Positions 27,279 to 35,861 of a DNA stretch of 64,000 nucleotides are shown here, one piece after another (position 1 is the first letter of the stretch; each line of letters begins with the position of its first letter). The position numbers and the translations under genes are program-made. Source of the DNA: Companilactobacillus nodensis DSM 19682 = JCM 14932 = NBRC 107160 (lineage in GTDB: Bacteria; Bacillota; Bacilli; Lactobacillales; Lactobacillaceae); contig NZ_BAMN01000002.1 in the NCBI RefSeq assembly GCF_000615905.1, forward strand, positions 1 to 64,000, read 5' to 3'. Below the pieces are notes generated by a model. It was not told the DNA's origin and did not search any database. It was given only the letters and a program-made list of their open reading frames with translations.

Positions 27279-28793
27279 TTATTTTGCATTCTTAACGTAT
27301 TTCTCGTTAACAGTTGATGCAGTCAATCCAACAATATTGTGAACATATTTCTTAGGTGCAAAGAAGCTAAGAACATATGAGAATAGGAATGATGTAATGA
27401 ATGCGACAGTAGCAACGATCAATGATGAATCATTAGTTTGTTGTACATAGACTGTCACAGCAATACTTGCAATTAATCCTAGGATAACACCGAATGTATT
27501 GGCACGTTTTGTAAAGATACCAACGGCGAAGACACCAGCGATAGGAACACCGAACAATCCAGTAACAGTAAGGAATAGATCCCATGTCTTAGAAGCATTA
27601 CCGATCAATAGGTAAATTGACATTGCTAGTCCAAATAGGCCAGTGATGATGATAACGATACGAGCAAGTGTAACATCTGAGATGTTCTTCCATTTGTGAT
27701 CGAAGAAACGTTGTTTGAAGTCGGTAACGAAACATGAAGAAATAGCATTCAAACTTGAAGCAATTGTTGATTGAGCAGCGGCGAAGATACCAGCGATGAT
27801 CAATCCAGCAATACCAGCGGGAACTTCAGTGATAACGAAGTAAGGAACCAAGGCACTTGTGTTGAAGCCAGTTGGAAGTGAGCCTGAGTTCTTATAGAAA
27901 CTGAATAGAACAGTACCCATACCGAAGAATAGAGGAATTGTGATCAAAGCAAGAAAGGCGTTTGTCCACAATGACTTGTTTGTTTCTTCTTGTGTAGCAG
28001 TAGTTTGATAACGTTGAACAACATCTTGACTACCAGTATATTGATAAACAGTATTAAAGAATTGACCGGCGAAGATAAGAGGTAGGAACTTAGTTAAGTC
28101 ACCGATATTCAAATCTTGTGATGAAAGAATCTTGTGATTGGCGATAGCGTCAGCAGCAACGGTTCCGAAGCCACCTTTGATTGAGAAAACACCAATTAGA
28201 ACAACTAGTAAGGCACCACCAAGTAATAGGAATCCTTGGATAACATCACTCCAGATAACACCTTCGATACCACCCATGAATGTATAAATGATACATAGAC
28301 CACCGACAACACAGGCGATTAAGATTGGATTGATATTTGATACCGTTGTGATAGCGATAATAGGTAGATAGATAACAATAGCTACACGACCAATGTGGTA
28401 TAGCATAAATAGTGCAGAACCTAGAACACGGATAATAGGACTGAAACGTTCTTCAAGATATTCATAAGCTGTAGTAACCTGCAGTTTTCTGAAGAATGGA
28501 ACGTAGTACTTGATCAAGATTGGAACGATAATGATGATACTTAGTGATCCAACACCGTAGGCCCAATCCTTTAGATAGGCTTGCTCAGGTGTTGACATAA
28601 ATGTGATGGCACTAAGTGTTGTAGCGTAAATACTGAATCCAGCAGCCCATGCGGGAATACTACTCTTTGCTTTGAAGAACGCATCGGTATTCTTGCTGGC
28701 TTTTTTTGTAAAGTAAACACCGACGCCGAGCATTGCTAGTAGATAGACTACTAAGACAATCCAGTTTAAAGTACCAAAACCGACTTTTGTCAT
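27279..28793 (-). CDS. Sodium:solute symporter (SSS), probable sialic acid transporter
   Basis: 504 residues, about 13 membrane helices, SSS family. Signatures include the N-terminal WIVLVVYLLAMLGVGVYF, GGIEGVIWSDVIQGFLL and ITGLFGLAMSIYLL. Position in an operon divergent from nanA-nanE suggests N-acetylneuraminate uptake driven by Na+. The antiporter gene overlaps its start (ATGA), so sodium expulsion and uptake are coexpressed. Confidence 0.85.
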   Translation of the reverse strand: MTKVGFGTLNWIVLVVYLLAMLGVGVYFTKKASKNTDAFFKAKSSIPAWAAGFSIYATTLSAITFMSTPEQAYLKDWAYGVGSLSIIIIVPILIKYYVPFFRKLQVTTAYEYLEERFSPIIRVLGSALFMLYHIGRVAIVIYLPIIAITTVSNINPILIACVVGGLCIIYTFMGGIEGVIWSDVIQGFLLLGGALLVVLIGVFSIKGGFGTVAADAIANHKILSSQDLNIGDLTKFLPLIFAGQFFNTVYQYTGSQDVVQRYQTTATQEETNKSLWTNAFLALITIPLFFGMGTVLFSFYKNSGSLPTGFNTSALVPYFVITEVPAGIAGLIIAGIFAAAQSTIASSLNAISSCFVTDFKQRFFDHKWKNISDVTLARIVIIITGLFGLAMSIYLLIGNASKTWDLFLTVTGLFGVPIAGVFAVGIFTKRANTFGVILGLIASIAVTVYVQQTNDSSLIVATVAFITSFLFSYVLSFFAPKKYVHNIVGLTASTVNEKYVKNAK

Positions 28794-29982
28794 ACTTTCA
28801 CCTCATTAATTACATTTCCTACAATTTTATTTTGTTTTGTGGCTCTTTGAATAAAGAACTTTAAGATCAATGGTGCGATGATTGTTGTTACAACTGTTAC
28901 CACGATCATGCTGTGTAATGGTTTGGATCGATCAATTTGGCACCTAGTGCAACATTGGCGACAACCAATGCCATTTCACCACGTGAAACCATTCCGGCAC
29001 CAACAATGTTTGATTCACTCCAAGTAAGATGGAAGAATCTAGCACCTAACGCACCACCGACTTGTTTTCCAATGATTGCGATAATAATAAGTGAAACGAT
29101 AAATACAAGATCACTCTGTAATCCCTTGAAACTAATATTTAACCCGATACTTACGAAGAAGACGGGGATAAATACGGCGTAACCGATCGGCTCTATTTTG
29201 AGAGCTAGATTCTTTTGGAATGAAGTTTCTGATAGAGCAATACCAGCAAAGTAAGCACCTAAGACATCACTCATACCGAGTGCAACAGCGATAGCTGCGA
29301 AACCAAAGCAAAGGATCAATGCTCCGGTGGCTTCATTTTCACTGGTTTTTAATTTGCTGAAAAATGACATGAATGGAGGAACGAACCATTTTCCAAGAAC
29401 AAACATCAAGACGAAGAAAAGCAATTTGGTAGAGATCATTAACCATAATGGTTGGTCGCTACTTCCAGCTGAACCAAAGAATGCAACACAGATACCTAGT
29501 AAGATGACGCACATGATGTCGTCAGCAACTGCAGCTCCAAGTATGATGGCTCCTTCTTTGGTATTGAGACGTCCCATTTCTTTTAGAACCTGAACGGAGA
29601 TACTTACGGATGTAGCACTGAGAACTAGTCCGATAAAAATTGAAGTTGTCCAGGCAAAGTTAAAGACTAAGGCACAGAGCATTGCGGCAGAAATAGTAGG
29701 GAGGATAACTCCTAATGTCGCAACGGTTAAAGCTGGCTTCCAATATTTCATCAATAATGAAAGGTCGCCTTCAAGTCCGGCAATGAACATCAGCACGATC
29801 ACTCCAAGTTCGGAGAAGTACTGAATGAACGTCGTTCCGACAAGAATATGAAGGACAGCAGGTCCAGCGATAACACCCACAAGTAACTCACCAATGACAC
29901 TTGGGAAGTTCAAGATACTTGATAGATGTGCGCCTAACTTAGTCAAAATCAGAATAATAACAAGTTGGAGTAAATAACTCAT
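28790..29982 (-). pseudogene. Cation:proton antiporter (CPA2/KefB-NhaS type) with a late frameshift
   Basis: About 397 residues, 12 membrane helices, Na+(K+)/H+ exchanger domain (VIGELLVGVIAGP, AGLEGDLS, GAAVADDIMCVILL with the Asp pair, SRGEMALVVANV). The frame ends early at 28906 (PNHYTA). Adding one A restores PNHYTAMIVVTVVTTIIAPL and a 35-residue tail, stopping at a TGA that overlaps the symporter ATG (28790-28793). The deletion is one base, and sequencing error is possible. Start at 29982 overlaps the TIM-barrel stop (TAATG). In this operon it would maintain the sodium gradient used by the symporter. Confidence 0.75.
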
Positions 29983-30725
29983 TAATTCGAATCTCGATCA
30001 TTCAAGATAGTATTAACTTGATCAATCTGGTCGTTTAATTTGTCTGATGGGATGTCGTATTCTAGAAAGACAGGGATGTCAGGGTTTAACTGGCGAAGTA
30101 ATGATTTCCAATCAGTTGCTCCATCGCCTAACATGACCGTGTCTTTATCTTTGATGTCCTTTAAGTGGAATACGGTAATGGCGTCTTGGAACTTGTCGAA
30201 TGCATTGCTTGGACATTCGTCGATCCAATACCAGTTACCGGAATCAAATGTGTATCCCAATGGTACTTTGGCATCTTTTAATTTTTTGAGCTGTTTATCG
30301 AACTTATCAATTGTTCCGTCTTCGTTTGGTTGATTTTCGATCGTTACTTTGGCTTGATACTTATTTAATAAGTTAGTTAATTCTTTTAATTGTGCATCTG
30401 AAACATCTTCAGAATCACCCATACTTATTTTGAGTTGGCAGATATTGTTGTCGTCAGCCATTTTCAAATACTTCTCTAAGTTAGAGTTAACTTCGTTAGT
30501 GTTAAACAATTGTTCAGGGATTGAATAGAAGAACTTCCAATTGTTTTGCTTGCACAATCCGTTTATTTCTGATAATTCTTTATTTTTTGTTTCTTCTTTA
30601 AATAGTTCCCCTCGGACTTCAATATTATCGATAGGTGATCCTGATAATGTTTCTAAACATTCAAGTTGAGATTTCCCAGCTTGAACCTCATTTAAGAAAA
30701 TTGCCGTATTAACTGAAACGTGCAT
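29982..30725 (-). CDS. Sugar phosphate isomerase/epimerase (AP endonuclease 2-like TIM barrel)
   Basis: 247 residues from the ATG at 30725 (ribosome site AAAGGTGG). The xylose-isomerase-like TIM barrel has metal ligands of the family in TIENQ, FDSGNWYW, VFHLKDI and VFLEYD. The reaction is unknown; in a sialic acid operon a sugar epimerisation is plausible. It is the first gene of the five-gene operon and is preceded by a terminator hairpin in its leader. Confidence 0.75.
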   Translation of the reverse strand: MHVSVNTAIFLNEVQAGKSQLECLETLSGSPIDNIEVRGELFKEETKNKELSEINGLCKQNNWKFFYSIPEQLFNTNEVNSNLEKYLKMADDNNICQLKISMGDSEDVSDAQLKELTNLLNKYQAKVTIENQPNEDGTIDKFDKQLKKLKDAKVPLGYTFDSGNWYWIDECPSNAFDKFQDAITVFHLKDIKDKDTVMLGDGATDWKSLLRQLNPDIPVFLEYDIPSDKLNDQIDQVNTILNDRDSN

Positions 30726-30741
30726 ATTTTTTCCACCTTTC

Positions 30742-30789
30742 AAAAAAAACCGTCACTAATAAACACAACTGTGTTTACTAGTAGCGGTT
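30742..30789 (-). terminator. Terminator hairpin in the leader of the sialic acid transport operon
   Basis: Read on the minus strand, AACCGCTACTAGTAAACACA pairs with TGTGTTTATTAGTGACGGTT, followed by T8 and then directly by the ribosome site of the TIM-barrel gene. It stands downstream of the likely promoter, so readthrough or anti-termination would be needed for expression. Confidence 0.6.
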
Positions 30790-30840
30790 AGATGGACTGG
30801 ATAACTATTACGTGAAAAATATAACATGACTTGTTAGAAA

Positions 30841-31060
30841 TGTAAACGTTTTTATGATAATTATTACAGATTTATTAATATATGATAATTTTTATCTAAA
30901 GTCTACTATATTAAGAGCTTAATTTAAGCACACTATTTATATTTGTACTTTTTGATCGTGATGCTGTTATCAATATGGACATAAAAAAAGTTCAATATTT
31001 TTTTAAAGTCTAGGAAAGCGATTACAACAATAATTGTAGCATCAAACGATAATAATTATC
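30841..31060. promoter_or_regulatory. Divergent sialic acid control region: cre-like sites and GATAA-N3-TTATC palindromes
   Basis: TGTAAACGTTTTTA (30841-30854) and GGAAAGCGATTACA (31013-31026) resemble CcpA cre sites, implying glucose repression. Two 13-bp palindromes, GATAATTTTTATC (30884-30896) and GATAATAATTATC (31048-31060), could be operators for the RpiR regulator. The 420-bp gap contains no gene. Confidence 0.5.
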
Positions 31061-31161
31061 ATATTTTGATATTGAAATATATATTACCATGTAGTACATT
31101 TATGTCAGCGGTAGACGACGACCGAGTAACTATTACACAAAATTAAATAAATCGAGGGATA

Positions 31162-32040
31162 ATGATGAAAAAATTATATTCAGCATTAATGACTGCATTC
31201 AATGATGACGGAAGTATTAATGAAGCCGGAATTAGAGAAATGATCCGTTACAATATCGATGTAAACAAGATTGATGGATTGTATGTCGGTGGTAGTACTG
31301 GTGAAAACTTCAATATGAGCCACGATCAAAAGGAACAAGTATTCAAGATTGCTATTGATGAAGCAAATGGTGCGATTGATCTGATTGCACAAGTTGGTTC
31401 ACTAGATCTAAATGAATCTAAATATTTGGCAAAATTTGTTACTGACTTGGGATATCCTAAGATTTCCGCTGTAACACCTTTCTACTATAACTATACTTTT
31501 GAACAAATTAAGAATTATTATAATGAAATCGTTAAAGATGTTGATAACAAACTTCTTATCTATTCAATTCCTGCCTTAACAGGTGTTTCACTATCAATGG
31601 AACAATTTGGTGAATTATTCGAAAATCCAAAGATCATTGGTATCAAGTATACAAATGCTGATTTCTACCTATTAGAGAGAGTTCGTAATGCCTTCCCTGA
31701 CAAGTTGATCCTTTCAGGATTTGATGAAATGTTATTACCTGCACTTGCACTTGGTGTTGACGGAGCTATCGGTTCAACATACAACTTGAATGCAAAACGT
31801 GCCAAGGCTGAAATGATTGCTTTTGATGATGGTGACATCGACAAGGCACGTCAACTTCAACATGACAGTAATGATTTGATCACAGCACTTATTAAGAACG
31901 ATATTTATCCATCATTGAAACTTGTATTTGAAGAAATGGGTGTACATGCCGGTGTTACAAAGGCACCAATGTCTAAACCTACTCCTGAAATGCGTGCAGG
32001 TGCAAAAGCAATCTATGAAAACTATCTAAAAGAAAATTAA
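31162..32040 (+). CDS. nanA: N-acetylneuraminate lyase
   Basis: 292 residues. It splits sialic acid to N-acetylmannosamine and pyruvate via a Schiff base. The DapA/NanA fold signatures are all there: GGSTGE (carboxylate loop), catalytic Tyr in LLIYSIPALTGV, Schiff-base Lys in GIKYTNADFY, and SGFDEMLLPAL. Two tandem ATGs (31162, 31165) share the site GAGGG; the second has the better spacing. nanE follows after 13 bp. Confidence 0.93.
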   Translation: MMKKLYSALMTAFNDDGSINEAGIREMIRYNIDVNKIDGLYVGGSTGENFNMSHDQKEQVFKIAIDEANGAIDLIAQVGSLDLNESKYLAKFVTDLGYPKISAVTPFYYNYTFEQIKNYYNEIVKDVDNKLLIYSIPALTGVSLSMEQFGELFENPKIIGIKYTNADFYLLERVRNAFPDKLILSGFDEMLLPALALGVDGAIGSTYNLNAKRAKAEMIAFDDGDIDKARQLQHDSNDLITALIKNDIYPSLKLVFEEMGVHAGVTKAPMSKPTPEMRAGAKAIYENYLKEN

Positions 32041-32053
32041 GAAGTGATTTAAA

Positions 32054-32743
32054 ATGAATGATTTTTTGGACACAGTCAAAGGAAAATTAGTAGTATCATG
32101 TCAGGCATTGAGTAATGAACCACTGCACAGTTCATTTATTATGGCCAGAATGGCACGTGCTGCAAAACAGGCAGGATCAGTTGCCATTAGAGCTAACTCG
32201 GTAGTTGACATTCAAGCTATTGAGGACGAAACTAACTTGCCTATTATCGGGCTTGATAAAGTAGATTATGATGATTCACCAGTCTACATCACACCTACGA
32301 TCAAAGAAATGCGTGCTGTTGCTAGTGCTGGAGCTGCTGTTGTAGCCTGCGATGTAACTGGACAACCAAGACCACATGGTGAAAAGTTAGCTGATATTGT
32401 TGCTCAAATGCGCAAAGAATTCCCTGATACTTTGTTAATGGCTGATACAGCTACACTTGAGAACGTTAAAGAAGCCAACGAGTTAGGTTTTGATATCATT
32501 GGTACGACAATGCATGGATACACACCTGATACAGAAGGATTGAACATTGCTGATAATGACTTCAGTTACTTGAAGAAAGTTCTTTTAACCGCAAAACATC
32601 CTGTTATTGCTGAAGGTAAGGTGGATACTCCTGAAAAGGCGCGCCGCTGTATTGATCTAGGATGCCACGCTGTTGTAGTTGGCGGAGCAATAACCAGACC
32701 GTTGGAAATTGCGACAAAATTTATTAATGCAGTTAATGAATAA
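32054..32743 (+). CDS. nanE: N-acetylmannosamine-6-phosphate 2-epimerase
   Basis: 229 residues. Converts ManNAc-6-P to GlcNAc-6-P. Motifs: LVVSCQALSNEPLHS, RAAKQAGSVAIRANS, ACDVTGQPRPHGE, DIIGTTMHGYT and VVGGAITRP, all typical NanE. Second gene of nanA-nanE, ended by the terminator at 32752. Confidence 0.93.
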   Translation: MNDFLDTVKGKLVVSCQALSNEPLHSSFIMARMARAAKQAGSVAIRANSVVDIQAIEDETNLPIIGLDKVDYDDSPVYITPTIKEMRAVASAGAAVVACDVTGQPRPHGEKLADIVAQMRKEFPDTLLMADTATLENVKEANELGFDIIGTTMHGYTPDTEGLNIADNDFSYLKKVLLTAKHPVIAEGKVDTPEKARRCIDLGCHAVVVGGAITRPLEIATKFINAVNE

Positions 32744-32751
32744 TATACAAA

Positions 32752-32789
32752 AAAACCGTTACTTGTTGGAAAAACAAGTAGCGGCTTTT
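32752..32789. terminator. Terminator between nanE and rpiR-type gene
   Basis: CCGTTACTTGTT (32756-32767) pairs with AACAAGTAGCGG (32773-32784), A-rich before and T-rich after, so it can serve both convergent genes. Confidence 0.75.
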
Positions 32790-32793
32790 GTCT

Positions 32794-33606
32794 TTAATCG
32801 AATTTGTTATCAAGCACTGTTTCAACAGTGTGGTTCAATCTAGTTCTGTAAGTATCGTTCTCCAATAACATTGTGGTAATTATGTCTAACGCATAGGTTA
32901 GAGCAAATTGTGAGTTGATGAATCTAGTGTTGTTTACGAAGTTACTGTTCTTCACTAAGACGTGATAGTCACAGATCTCATACATCGGACTTTTCTCGAT
33001 GCCGGTGATACCAATGACTTTGGCATGGTTATCCTTTGCCATCTGCAGAGCATTGTTCAATCCCTTGGTATTACCGGATGACGAGAGAGCTAAGATAACG
33101 TCGTTTTCGTTGACGATACTGCTAGTGATATACATCAGGTTACTCTCTGTCATTGGAAAGGCTGCGATACCCATACGCAGTAACCGTTGAGTCATTTCTA
33201 ATGCAGTATAGCCAGAACTTCCGATACCGAATAAGTAAACACGGCGACCATTGGAAATTAGTTCGACGATCTTACGTAGCTGTTCGATGTCGAGACGCTC
33301 CCAAGTATCACTCAGAACGTTCTTGTAGAAGCTGTAGACTTCGTCAGTGATAGAACCTGATTTCATCTCGGTATTCTCAGTCTTATGATCACTGGCTAGT
33401 TTTAGTTTTAGATCATAGAAGTCCTTACAATTCACTTTTTTAACGAAGCGGGTGATGGTCGCATTACTTACACCAGTTGTTTTTGCGAGTTTGTTGATAC
33501 TCATTTGTTGGACACTCTCAGAATCTTGGATGATTTTAATAGCGACTTTTCTTTCTTGCCTAGATAGAGTAGGTAAGAGATCTTCAATTAGTTTTAAAGT
33601 ATTCAC
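32794..33606 (-). CDS. RpiR-family regulator of sialic acid genes
   Basis: 270 residues. N-terminal helix-turn-helix (SRQERKVAIKII, TTGVSNATITRFVKKV) and a C-terminal SIS sugar-phosphate-binding domain (GIGSSGYTALEMTQRLLRMG, ALSSSGNTKGLNNAL). It probably senses ManNAc-6-P or GlcNAc-6-P and controls this cluster, as NanR does in other Firmicutes. The start is the GTG at 33606 behind GGAGGTG; a long upstream extension in the same frame has no ribosome site. It is divergent from the kinase gene. Confidence 0.85.
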   Translation of the reverse strand: MNTLKLIEDLLPTLSRQERKVAIKIIQDSESVQQMSINKLAKTTGVSNATITRFVKKVNCKDFYDLKLKLASDHKTENTEMKSGSITDEVYSFYKNVLSDTWERLDIEQLRKIVELISNGRRVYLFGIGSSGYTALEMTQRLLRMGIAAFPMTESNLMYITSSIVNENDVILALSSSGNTKGLNNALQMAKDNHAKVIGITGIEKSPMYEICDYHVLVKNSNFVNNTRFINSQFALTYALDIITTMLLENDTYRTRLNHTVETVLDNKFD

Positions 33607-33644
33607 TAGAACACCTCCGTGTGTTTTAAATATAGCACATTCAT

Positions 33645-33682
33645 AATAACTATCATAATTATAGTATGTGATAATAGTTAAC
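33645..33682. promoter_or_regulatory. Candidate operator between rpiR-type gene and nanK
   Basis: TAACTAT and ATAGTTA form inverted arms around CTATCATAATTATAG and GTGATAATAG. The GATAA half sites recall the palindromes upstream of nanA, so autoregulation is plausible. Confidence 0.4.
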
Positions 33683-33705
33683 AAATAGAAATGAAGGTAT
33701 AACTC

Positions 33706-34566
33706 ATGGAAAACAAAAAATTCTTGGCATTTGATATTGGTGGAACAACTATTAAATATGGAATTATTGATAACGACTTGAATGTTAGTGATACCGGCAA
33801 AGTCGATACTGAACATAATAAGGATAATCATATTATTGAAGCTCTAAAAAAATTGTCCGTTGAATTTCAGAGTAAATATGAATTATCGGGCATCGGAGTT
33901 AGTACAGCGGGGATCGTTAAAGACGGCAGTATTTTATTTGCTGGTCCAACAATACCTGATTACAAAGGAACTAATATCGAAGAATCTCTTAACAAATTAA
34001 CTGGTTTGCCAGTTTTTGTAGTCAACGATGTTGATGCAGCTTTGTTGGGGGAAAATCTCGCTGGAGTAGCTCAGAACAAAGAATCAGTATACTGTGTCGC
34101 CTTAGGTACCGGAATCGGTGGAGCTTACTTAGATCATGACAAATTATTGAGTGGGGCACATGCCTATGCTAATTCAATTGGATACATTCTATATGATGAT
34201 AAGAGTAAGACGTATTATGAACAACGTGCTTCGACTCTGGCACTGGAGCGTGAATTGAAACAATATTCTATCAGTGTGATCGATGCCTTTGAAAAGGCCA
34301 AGAAGGGTGAAGAACCATGCTTGCAAGTAATTGAAGATTGGGCAGATGAAGTTGCCAGTGGATTAGCTGAGATTGTTTTGTTGTATGATCCTGAAACACT
34401 AGTTATTGGTGGGGCAGTCTCTAAGCAAGGAGATTATCTTCTGGACTTGCTGCAACGTCACATGAGTAAGAAGATTCCTGACGGCTTATTTAAGACTGAA
34501 TTGGCGATTGCTAAGTTGACTGATAAAGCTCAGATGTACGGTGCCGTGTCACAGTTCATGAGGTAA
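33706..34566 (+). CDS. nanK: ROK family kinase, probable N-acetylmannosamine kinase
   Basis: 286 residues. ATP-binding motif FDIGGTTIKYGIID, catalytic Asp in FVVNDVDAALLGE, and GTGIGGAYLDH. The usual ROK zinc motif (CGCxGC) is absent, as in some bacterial NanK-like kinases. It would phosphorylate ManNAc before NanE. Monocistronic and followed directly by repeat copy B. Confidence 0.82.
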   Translation: MENKKFLAFDIGGTTIKYGIIDNDLNVSDTGKVDTEHNKDNHIIEALKKLSVEFQSKYELSGIGVSTAGIVKDGSILFAGPTIPDYKGTNIEESLNKLTGLPVFVVNDVDAALLGENLAGVAQNKESVYCVALGTGIGGAYLDHDKLLSGAHAYANSIGYILYDDKSKTYYEQRASTLALERELKQYSISVIDAFEKAKKGEEPCLQVIEDWADEVASGLAEIVLLYDPETLVIGGAVSKQGDYLLDLLQRHMSKKIPDGLFKTELAIAKLTDKAQMYGAVSQFMR

Positions 34567-34671
34567 TTTAAACTGTACCCTCACAATTCCTTCACAAATT
34601 GTTATTTATTTATTCGTACTTTCCTAATTGTATATTCATAATTGGACGTTATTATTTAAGCATAGTTAAAT

Positions 34672-34946
34672 AACAAAGAGGTGACCGAATGGTAATGATA
34701 AAGCAGTTCAAGAGTACAACCTTTCAAAACATAAAATAGATAAAACCTTTAAAAACAAAAAATCCCTATATAGTATTTAATTCCCTTATTTAAAACAACC
34801 CTCATAATTACATAAATAAAAATATATTTCCTCCCCGATATATATTTGAAAAATGAAGTTGAATATAAGAATTTATAAGAAAGAGAGATATGCTCATGTA
34901 AATAATAAGAAAAGGATCTCGTGCCGGAAGACGCGAGCCTTTTTGT
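34672..34946 (+). ncRNA. Putative C-rich-loop small RNA, copy B
   Basis: Same family as copies A and C. The promoter block is at 34607-34671 (TTATTCGTACTTTCC, then TATATTCATAATTGGAC, then CGTTATTATTTAAGCATAGT). Hairpin AAATATAT (34820-34827)/ATATATTT (34840-34847) carries the loop TTCCTCCCCG, which contains CCUCC, the exact complement of GGAGG. The first C-rich hairpin is degenerate here (TTCCCTTA). The terminator AAGG..CTCGTGCC../CGAGCCTT lies at 34911-34946. The mini-ORF after GAGGTGA is unrelated to those in A and C. Confidence 0.6.
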
Positions 34947-34994
34947 TTTGTATACTTATATCAGATAGTGTGGCCTTATAAAAAGGAGATTGTT

Positions 34995-35534
34995 ATGCAC
35001 GAATATTTAGATGACAAGTTTAATTTAACGGATAAGGAAAATAAATTTGTAGCAAAGAAGAACTTTGTACAATTAATACATTCAAATTCAAAATTTGAAG
35101 GTGTAAACACTACATTATCTCAAACAAAAACAATTGTTGAAGGTATGAGTGTTGCAGGCATAAGTATTGATGACATAGGTGTGATTGTGAACTTAAAACG
35201 CGGTTGGAAATATGTTATTGATTCTGAAGATGAGTTTAATATTAATTCCGTAAAAAAAATAAATGAGATAGTTGACAGAGATGATGCTATAGAACCAGGT
35301 GCTATTAGAACAGGTAATGTTCAAATTGGTGGGGTTGAGTATGAACCCGACATACCGACTGAGAAAGAGTTGAAGGATGATATCGACAATATTATTGTGT
35401 CTACGGTATTGATCGTTAACAGTATTGTCCTCACATTTTCTTCACAAATTGTTACAGCTTTATTCGTACTTTCCCAATTAATTATTCATATCTTGGCGTT
35501 ATTATTTAAGCATAGTCAAATAACAAAGAGGTGA
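34995..35534 (+). pseudogene. Fic/DOC family protein, N-terminal fragment
   Basis: About 135 residues match the front of Fic-type AMP transferases (FVQLIHSNSKFEGVNTTLSQTKTIVEGMS, then GAIRTGNVQIGGVEYEPDIP). The catalytic HPFxxGNGR part is gone. From about 35395 the frame runs through repeat copy C (SSQIVTALFVLSQ), so the 3' part was replaced. Start ATG at 34995 with site AAAAGGAG. Confidence 0.75.
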
Positions 35535-35776
35535 ACGAATGAAACGGTAGATCTGGTAGTGAAACAACCTTATAATTCTAAAAAATAATTACACAAAATA
35601 GATAAAACCCTTAAAAACATATATTGATCCCTATAAATTAAAAACTTCATTTAATCCCCCCTTAAATTAAATGAAACCCCTCATGTAAAAAGCATATACA
35701 CATAAAAATATATTTCCCCCCTGATATATATTTTAAAAATACAAAACTCGTATCTTTAGACGATACGAGTTTTTGT
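35522..35776 (+). ncRNA. Putative C-rich-loop small RNA, copy C
   Basis: Promoter block 35459-35521, invariant CGTTATTATTTAAGCATAGT. Hairpin 1: TTCATTTAAT (35646-35655) pairs perfectly with ATTAAATGAA (35666-35675) around CCCCCCTTAA. Hairpin 2: AAAATATAT (35705-35713) pairs with ATATATTTT (35726-35734) around TTCCCCCCTGAT. Terminator AACTCGTATC/GATACGAGTT at 35745-35776. Relative to copy A the hairpin 1 stem changes on both sides (TTTATTTAAT to TTCATTTAAT with its partner), which keeps pairing. The mini-ORF is three codons (MKR). Confidence 0.65.
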
Positions 35777-35861
35777 GTTATCTAGATATAATTATTTAAA
35801 TTTGTATAACCTATTGAGACCAGTCATAATATAGTAACTAGAACAAAAGGAGGCGTAGTAG

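Noticed and set aside
25106-35776. CRISPR-like interpretation of the repeated A, B and C blocks
   Set aside because: Only three copies, far apart, with promoter and terminator parts and no spacer array or cas genes.
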